This document shows, one piece after another, positions 15,101 to 19,136 of a stretch of DNA of 19,136 nt. Below the pieces are notes generated by a model. The model was given only the letters and a program-made list of their open reading frames with translations, did no database searches and was not told the origin of the DNA. Each line of letters opens with the position of its first letter. The stretch's first letter is position 1. Source of the stretch: Acidobacteriaceae bacterium (GTDB lineage Bacteria > Acidobacteriota > Terriglobia > Terriglobales > Acidobacteriaceae); contig PLUJ01000138.1 in the NCBI GenBank assembly GCA_003165455.1, positions 2,712 to 21,847 of the forward strand, in the 5' to 3' direction. The position numbers and the translations under genes are program-made.

Positions 15101-15292
15101 AATGGTGACTGCGCTCTCCACGGTCTGCGCGCTGGCTCCGATGTAGACGCTGGTCACGCCTACCTGCGGCGGTGCAAGATTTGGAAACTGCGCAATCGGC
15201 AGGGTTGGAATGACGGCAGCGCCCGCCAGAATAATCAGCAGCGCGCATACCGTCGCGAATACGGGACGTTTAATAAAAAATTCAACGAACAT
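12173..15292 (-). CDS. RND efflux pump, inner-membrane transporter (HAE1/AcrB type)
   Basis: A 1039-residue proton-driven tripartite pump protein of normal family length. It starts with the typical MFVEFFIKRPVFATV helix and has the two-fold repeat of 6 transmembrane helices with large periplasmic loops. The proton-relay residues are present: D409 and D410 in GLVVDDAIVV, K934 in LSSKNAIL. The GENGRHSVG loop near the C-terminus is typical of HAE1 drug exporters. It would export lipophilic drugs, detergents or toxins from the periplasm and inner membrane through a TolC-like channel. It lies 148 bp behind the adaptor gene on the same strand; no outer-membrane channel or local regulator is in view. 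No good Shine-Dalgarno precedes the ATG at 15292. Confidence 0.96.
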   Translation of the reverse strand: MFVEFFIKRPVFATVCALLIILAGAAVIPTLPIAQFPNLAPPQVGVTSVYIGASAQTVESAVTIPLEQQINGAEGMKYLTSTSGNDGTSTVTATFDLNRDPDLATVDIQNRVNTASGRLPASVKAVGITTAKTSQNFVFGAAVFADKGVYSTLFLSNYLDVYVRDALKRIPGVADVIIFGERKYSMRLWLDPVRMAARALTATDVVNALSEQNVEIAAGQVGQQPSVPGQSYQISVRVVGRLSEATQFDDIILKTNVDGTLVRLRDVGRAELGAETYANDLQFNGQDAVGLGVTQLSTANAIDVDRRAIAELDRLSKSFPPGMHYKVAFDTTDAVGESIRDVVYTVGSAILLVILVIFIFLGDWRTTMIHFIATPVSLIGTFIFVKLLGFSINTLTLFGITLATGLVVDDAIVVIENIERHIAGGEHDSHKAAAEATAEITSAVIATSLVLCAVFVPVAFFPGTTGILFRQFALTIAFSIAISAFNALTLAPVLAAIFLSGGHRKKIWVLQKFDDGIVALTRGYRALLHHLLKHKLAMSILFFAGLGLTYFVFTRVPGGFVPDEDQGYFIIVIQSPSGASLEYTKAIGKQVSDLLADVPEAEGTFSIAGFSFSGSAANQGIIFVPLKPYSQRKGDAHTAAAILARIRPRMFGVSGAIVFPTLPPPIQGLGQFGGFQFVVQDQAGHKLEELAGVTQNLIGQAMQRKDLTRLFTSFTANDPQYVVTIDREKAKSLRVPLSQITDTLGVYMGSSYVNDFDFNNRSYRVYVQADKQFRATAEDMKQFYVRADSGAMIPMENLVDITQTTTPQVISHYNLFRSAEIDGSAAPGFSSGQAIAAMDQLATKMPQGFSYSWTGLSLEELQAGGTSLLLFGLGTLVVYLTLSAQYESFVLPFIVLLAVPMALLGALGAQWIRGLQNDVYCQVGLVMLVGLSSKNAILIVEFAEQLRHRGMPLIQAAIESAAIRLRPILMTSLAFILGVVPLVFASGAGENGRHSVGTTVFGGMIMSTVLNLFFIPVLYLIVEGWREHGKKNEPSAEIV

Positions 15293-15440
15293 AGGAGATC
15301 AGGCTTCGGACTTCCGCTTTCAGGCGTCGGCTCGTCATACACTTTCACGGCTGCTGCACGGGCAGGAGCTTTAATCGTTACTTACCGTTTGCTGATTTGC
15401 AATTCCCAGGAAGTCGGACATCGAAGCCACAGTCCGTCTT

Positions 15441-16550
15441 CTAGCTTTGCGGAATCACCGGCACCCCATCCCGCAGGAATTGCGTCCCTGAAACGATGAT
15501 CTTGTCGCCAGGCTTAATGCCGGCTAAAACCTCGTAATCGTTTCCAACGGTTTCCCCAACCGTCAGCGCTTTCTGCCGAGCCACGTAGGAGCCACCGTTT
15601 TGCGGTTCGGCAACAAATGCGAAATATTGTCCGGCAAGGCGAGACACGGCCAGAATTGGTAATTCAGGATTGTTGTGCGTCCCCCACACAATACGGGCGC
15701 GAATAAATTGCGACTGCCGCAGGGCGTCGTTGCTATTCGCGATGCGGGCTTTCACCAGTACGGTTTGAGTTGTGCTGTCCACTTCTGGCGAGATAAAGCT
15801 GATGCGGCTGTTTGCCAGTACCTTCCCCTCGCTATCCAGCACCTGCACCGGCAGGTCCGGCTTGAGTTGCGCGGAATGGTTAATCGGGACATAGACGTAA
15901 ACTTCCAAGCTTCCCGGCTTGTCGACGGTTGTCAATTGCGTGGAGCTGGTCACCCGGTCGCCAACGCGAACTGGAATGTCACCGACAATTCCAGCCCAGG
16001 GAGCGACCACGCGGAAATAATGCAGCTGAACCTGTTGTTCGCTAACCTGCGCATCCAAAGATTCCATCTGCGCCTGAGCCGAGTCCAGCGTGGATTTTGC
16101 CTGATCCAGTTCCTGCTTGCTCACCACGCCGGCTGAGTACAGTCCCTGGGAGCGTTCATACTGCTGCTTGGCCAGATTCAGAGTGGCCTGCTGCGCCGCC
16201 AGCGAGCTTTGCTGGCTTTTCACGGTAGCCTGCTGTTTGAGAGGGTCGATATCCATCAACACCGCTCCCGCGGCAACGCTTTCGCCCGAATGGACCAAGA
16301 TCTTTGTGACCTGACCTTCCACCTGGGGCATGATGACGGCGGAATCGCGAGACTTTAGCGTGGCCACATAGTCGCTGGAATCCTTGACCGGCGTGGCGCG
16401 GGCTACTTCCACTTTCACGGGCATGGCTGGAGGGCCGCCTGCGTGGGCGCTCTGGGCGGCGTTTCCGGAGCACGCGACTGTAGCTGCGCAAGCCCCCAAA
16501 GCGGCTAGCACCCACACCTGATTCAGGTACTTGTTCGATCGGATGAACAT
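15441..16550 (-). CDS. RND efflux periplasmic adaptor (membrane fusion protein)
   Basis: A 369-residue adaptor of the AcrA/MexA family. It has an N-terminal export signal with a possible lipobox TVAC (C27), a little unlike the common LxxC, so lipid anchoring is likely but not certain. Lipoyl/barrel-sandwich halves lie at about 66-103 and 179-215, flanking a long alpha-hairpin coiled coil (about 106-178, rich in Q, A, K) that contacts the outer channel. Beta-barrel and membrane-proximal domains follow (to about 365, ending GVPVIPQS). It bridges the pump at 12173-15292 and an unseen TolC homologue. It is the first gene of the two-gene operon. Confidence 0.94.
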   Translation of the reverse strand: MFIRSNKYLNQVWVLAALGACAATVACSGNAAQSAHAGGPPAMPVKVEVARATPVKDSSDYVATLKSRDSAVIMPQVEGQVTKILVHSGESVAAGAVLMDIDPLKQQATVKSQQSSLAAQQATLNLAKQQYERSQGLYSAGVVSKQELDQAKSTLDSAQAQMESLDAQVSEQQVQLHYFRVVAPWAGIVGDIPVRVGDRVTSSTQLTTVDKPGSLEVYVYVPINHSAQLKPDLPVQVLDSEGKVLANSRISFISPEVDSTTQTVLVKARIANSNDALRQSQFIRARIVWGTHNNPELPILAVSRLAGQYFAFVAEPQNGGSYVARQKALTVGETVGNDYEVLAGIKPGDKIIVSGTQFLRDGVPVIPQS

Positions 16551-16606
16551 AAATTTACCGTTTGAACTGGATCAACAGCCGTTAATTTACTAAGAAGTTC
16601 GAAATT

Positions 16607-16634
16607 CTGGATATCCAGCCGATGGTCAATCGGC
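16607..16634. promoter_or_regulatory. Candidate operator: perfect palindrome plus adjacent inverted repeat
   Basis: CTGGATATCCAG (16607-16618) is a perfect 12-bp palindrome. It touches a second inverted repeat GCCGAT (16618-16623) / ATCGGC (16629-16634). Both lie in the divergent region between the RND adaptor start (16550, minus) and threonine aldolase (16729, plus), 57 bp before the adaptor ATG. Such sites are typical of a dimeric repressor of efflux operons, but no regulator gene is adjacent. Confidence 0.35.
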
Positions 16635-16728
16635 AGTCCCGACAGGGGTTGTACGGTAAACAGATTCAATTGCCGGCGAATGGGACGCAAAATAATTCTG
16701 CTACATTGGTGCCTTTGGAGAAATTGTT

Positions 16729-17775
16729 ATGGTGCAAAACTCTTCAGGCACTCGAAGCTTCGCCAGCGATAATAATGCCGGAGTCCATCCGGAAATTCTG
16801 CAAGCGATCGGCCGCGCGAATCAAGGCCATGTGGTCGCGTACGGGGCCGATTCCTACACGCGGTCCGCGATCAAGAAATTTGAGGAGCATTTTGGCCAGG
16901 ACATTGCAGTTTTTTTCACCTTTAACGGCACCGGCGCAAATGTTTTAAGCTTGCAGGCGCTTACCCGGCCGTTTCACTCGATCTTGTGTAGTGCCTATGC
17001 CCACATCTATACCGACGAATGTGGTGCGCCGGAGAAGCATACCGGCTGCAAGCTGATCCCGTTGCCGCAAGAGAATGGCAAGATCAGGCTCGACTCTGTT
17101 CGCCACGCCTATCACGGGATTGGCGATGAACATCACTCTCAGCCCAGAGTAATTTCGATTACGCAATCCACCGAGATGGGTACGGTTTATCGTCCGGAAG
17201 AAATTCAGGCGCTTTCGCAGTTTGCCCACGACAACGGAATGTTTCTCCACATGGACGGTGCGCGCATTGCGAATGCGGCCGCCGCGCTCGGGCAGAACCT
17301 TCGCCAGGCCACGCGTGATTTAGGTGTGGATGTTTTATCGTTTGGCGGTACGAAGAACGGGATTTTGGGCGGGGAAGCCGTCGTCTTCTTTCAGCCGGAG
17401 CTTAGTCAGGATTTCTTATATCTTCGCAAACAGAGCATGCAACTCGCGTCGAAGATGCGTTTCATCGCTGCGCAATTCGAGGCGTTGCTCACTGGCGATT
17501 TATGGCGGCGCAGTGCGGAGCACGCGAACCGAATGGCGCGTTTACTCGAGATGGAAGTCAGCCGCATTCCGGGCGTTAAAATCGTTTGGAAGGTGGAAGC
17601 GAATGGCGTCTTTGCGCAAATTCCTGCCCATTCCATCGAAAAGATCAATCAGCATTATTTCTTCTATACGTGGATGGAGGAAGAATCGATTGTGCGCTGG
17701 ATGTGCTCGTTCGATACTACGGAAGAGGACGTTCGCGACTTTGTGAAGGTGGTTGCGGAGGCGGTGAAGGGGTGA
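16729..17775 (+). CDS. ltaE: Low-specificity L-threonine aldolase (PLP-dependent)
   Basis: A 348-residue fold-type I PLP enzyme that cleaves threonine/allo-threonine to glycine and acetaldehyde. Evidence is the Schiff-base lysine K209 in SFGGTKNG, the PLP-binding aspartate D176 in HMDGARIA, the active-site histidine H92 in AHIYTDECGA, and FNGTGANVLSLQAL (65-78) near the phosphate site. Length and motifs fit the GlyI/LtaE family. The Shine-Dalgarno GGAGAA is suitably spaced before ATG 16729. The gene is divergent from the RND operon and stands alone. A related beta-eliminating lyase activity cannot be excluded by sequence alone. Confidence 0.9.
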   Translation: MVQNSSGTRSFASDNNAGVHPEILQAIGRANQGHVVAYGADSYTRSAIKKFEEHFGQDIAVFFTFNGTGANVLSLQALTRPFHSILCSAYAHIYTDECGAPEKHTGCKLIPLPQENGKIRLDSVRHAYHGIGDEHHSQPRVISITQSTEMGTVYRPEEIQALSQFAHDNGMFLHMDGARIANAAAALGQNLRQATRDLGVDVLSFGGTKNGILGGEAVVFFQPELSQDFLYLRKQSMQLASKMRFIAAQFEALLTGDLWRRSAEHANRMARLLEMEVSRIPGVKIVWKVEANGVFAQIPAHSIEKINQHYFFYTWMEEESIVRWMCSFDTTEEDVRDFVKVVAEAVKG

Positions 17776-17856
17776 CGGGTTGAAGGGCTAAATTTACGTT
17801 GCCCGGATATTCTCTGAGGCATCCGTCGAGCAACAATGAATTTATTTCAAAACCGC

Positions 17857-17885
17857 TTGATTTCCCAAGGCTTTTTAAATAGATT
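17857..17885 (+). promoter_or_regulatory. Promoter of the Ig-like lipoprotein gene
   Basis: TTGATT (17857-17862) and TAGATT (17880-17885) have a 17-bp spacer and lie 47 bp before the ATG at 17933. The AT-rich spacer ending in TTTTTAAA supports it. Predicted only. Confidence 0.5.
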
Positions 17886-17932
17886 GGGCCGAACCTCTTT
17901 GAGAGCAAGAAGCTTTTAATTCCGGAGAATTC

Positions 17933-18625
17933 ATGATTTACAGGTGGTTTGGTCTTTTGGTTGTCTGTGGACTAGTCCTAGTACTCGTGAGTTGCGCAGA
18001 CCCTCAAGAGTTGGTGTCTATCCAAGTTCAGCCCGGGACCGAAACCTTCGGCTCATCGACAACTCCCGTCGCCGCGCTCGCCGGCGCGACAGTTCAGCTA
18101 CGAGCCTTAGGTTCTTACTTACACCCGCCTGTGACGAAGGACATCACCAACCAGGTCACTTGGAGTTCAAACACTCCCGAGATGGTTACGGTGAACTCTA
18201 CCGGCCTTATCACCGTAACTGGAGGCCCTTGCGGGGGCACGCTGATTTCGGCAACCGTTCAGACCAATAGTGACGGGTCGGGAGTCTCATCGTCCGGCGC
18301 CGTGGTCACCGGCTATATGACCGCGGACGTTACCTGCTACACCGGCAACGGCAGCAGTGGAGGGGGAGGCACATCCGAGCCGACCGTTACTGTCACGTTC
18401 CCTGGCTCGGGTTCTGGGACAGTTACTAGTTCGCCTTTGGGTGTGAGCTGTGCCAGTACGGCCACCTCGTGCGTGGGTGGTTTCCCGGTGGGCACTGACG
18501 TCACGCTAACCGAAACAGCTTTTGGAACATTCGGAGGTTGGTCGGGCGCGTGTTCAGGCACTGGGACTACCTGCACGATAAACAATTTGACTGCCGACGT
18601 GGCCGTAGCAGCCACTTTCAATTAA
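17933..18625 (+). CDS. Surface lipoprotein with bacterial Ig-like and InlB-type repeat domains
   Basis: A 230-residue lipoprotein. The N-terminus MIYRWFGLLVVCGLVLVLVSC has a clear lipobox LVSC (C21). Residues about 28-135 form a BIG2-type Ig-like domain: VSIQVQPGT..., WSSNTPEMVTVNSTGLITV, then a repeat-like ISATV. After a glycine-rich linker (about 140-147) comes a TVTVTFPGSGSGTVTSSP domain ending in FGGWSGACSGTGTTCTINNL (204-223), which resembles the divergent InlB/Listeria-type B-repeat found in extracellular proteins. Cysteines in this part suggest disulfides. It is likely a surface or adhesion protein. GGAG at 17924-17927 is the ribosome binding site. Confidence 0.8.
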   Translation: MIYRWFGLLVVCGLVLVLVSCADPQELVSIQVQPGTETFGSSTTPVAALAGATVQLRALGSYLHPPVTKDITNQVTWSSNTPEMVTVNSTGLITVTGGPCGGTLISATVQTNSDGSGVSSSGAVVTGYMTADVTCYTGNGSSGGGGTSEPTVTVTFPGSGSGTVTSSPLGVSCASTATSCVGGFPVGTDVTLTETAFGTFGGWSGACSGTGTTCTINNLTADVAVAATFN

Positions 18626-18705
18626 TTGAACTGTTTTGCCGACCGCTAGCCTTTGATCCTAAGATAGTTGCAGCGTTTCTCATTTCTTCTTTGCTGTCTT
18701 ATTCC

Positions 18706-18867
18706 TTATTCTTCCAGCAGTTTCCCTATTGTTGGCTTATGCTTTGCCGTTCTTTTGTTCTTGTGCGGTATCACCTTCTGACCTGGGGGTGGGCCCAGGC
18801 GTTCACGCGCCAGCTCCTTGACCGCCTGTACCGCCTCGAATCGCTTAGTCTTCTTCTTGCGTGGCAT
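18706..18867 (-). CDS. Very basic 53-residue hypothetical protein
   Basis: From ATG 18867 the product begins MPRKKKTKRFEAVQAVKELA and continues RERLGPPPGQKVIPHKNKRT before an AKHKP...KLLEE end. About one third of its residues are K, R or H and no membrane segment is present. This looks like a small nucleic-acid-binding or ribosome-associated protein; similar short basic proteins seem frequent in Acidobacteriota, by my recollection only. An AGGGG about 7 nt before the ATG gives a Shine-Dalgarno. The frame extends to 18981 but the added part is unconvincing. It is divergent from the next gene. Confidence 0.6.
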   Translation of the reverse strand: MPRKKKTKRFEAVQAVKELARERLGPPPGQKVIPHKNKRTAKHKPTIGKLLEE

Positions 18868-19002
18868 TCGTATACCCCTACAGTTATGTTGCCATAGCTT
18901 TGTATGGGACAAACTGTAATAATTGGAATTCGCGGTTGGATCGCTCAACCGAATTGAAAGACAAGGTCCGGCAGCGACCAACGATAGGCGACTGACGATT
19001 CC

Positions 19003-19136
19003 ATGGAAGAACGAGAGTTTTTCGACGAACGTACCGAGAAGAAGCCGGCGACATTAAATTGTCCCCATTGCCATCAACCTGGCGAGTATGAGGTTACGTG
19101 GGTGGTGCGGACCAAGAAACGGCAGCTTACCGGGCT
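19003..19136 (+). CDS. Start of a zinc-ribbon-like hypothetical protein (truncated by window end)
   Basis: From ATG 19003 the reading frame runs to the window end: MEEREFFDERTEKKPATLNC, then PHCHQPGEYEVTWVVRTKKR and on. The C-P-H-C pair looks like the first half of a zinc ribbon; the second pair would be outside the window. The gene is too short here for a function. It starts 135 bp from the divergent basic-protein gene, so both may share a promoter region. Confidence 0.6.
   Translation, partial: MEEREFFDERTEKKPATLNCPHCHQPGEYEVTWVVRTKKRQLTG

Overview
This 19.1-kb stretch is bacterial chromosome with a clearly chromosomal gene style. The mix of secreted PQQ-like propeller proteins, small secreted proteins with signal peptides, a SET-domain protein, an HAE1-type RND pump and short very basic proteins is what I would expect from an Acidobacteriota genome (Terriglobia-like). 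That assignment is an inference from family composition, not a measurement. Three tRNA genes (Cys, Gly, Sec) are present, all with encoded CCA ends.

Region 1 (about 1-3005) is the right end of an integrated element. It holds a sigma-region-4-like ORF, a possibly frameshifted ORF, a divergent pair made of an excisionase-type regulator (minus) and a CxxC/CxxxC zinc-finger protein (plus), and a tyrosine integrase ending 92 bp from the 3' end of tRNA-Cys. This is the usual layout of an element integrated at a tRNA 3' end. Its other end lies outside the window.

Region 2 (3005-6486) holds tRNA-Cys, a secreted beta-propeller protein, tRNA-Gly with a very good promoter, an ABC ATPase without a visible permease, and a single-domain response regulator.

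Region 3 (6487-8937) is the most interesting part. A strong promoter at 6831 is followed by a leader of about 165 nt with three mutually exclusive helices (P1-like, antiterminator, terminator) in front of a 1-Cys peroxiredoxin, which looks like a riboswitch or attenuator. Next comes selC, the selenocysteine tRNA. Its last 29 bp (T-loop to just past CCA) are repeated exactly 1006 bp downstream, bracketing a very small island that carries one secreted-protein gene and no integrase.

Region 4 (8938-12172) has cysteine synthase, a secreted coiled-coil protein with a terminator, a secreted DUF333-like protein, and a SET-domain protein with a basic tail. Region 5 (12173-16550) is a two-gene RND efflux operon (lipoprotein adaptor, then pump) with no outer-membrane channel gene nearby. 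Region 6 (16729-19136) has a low-specificity threonine aldolase, a lipoprotein with a bacterial Ig-like fold, a very basic 53-residue protein, and the start of a zinc-ribbon protein cut by the window end.
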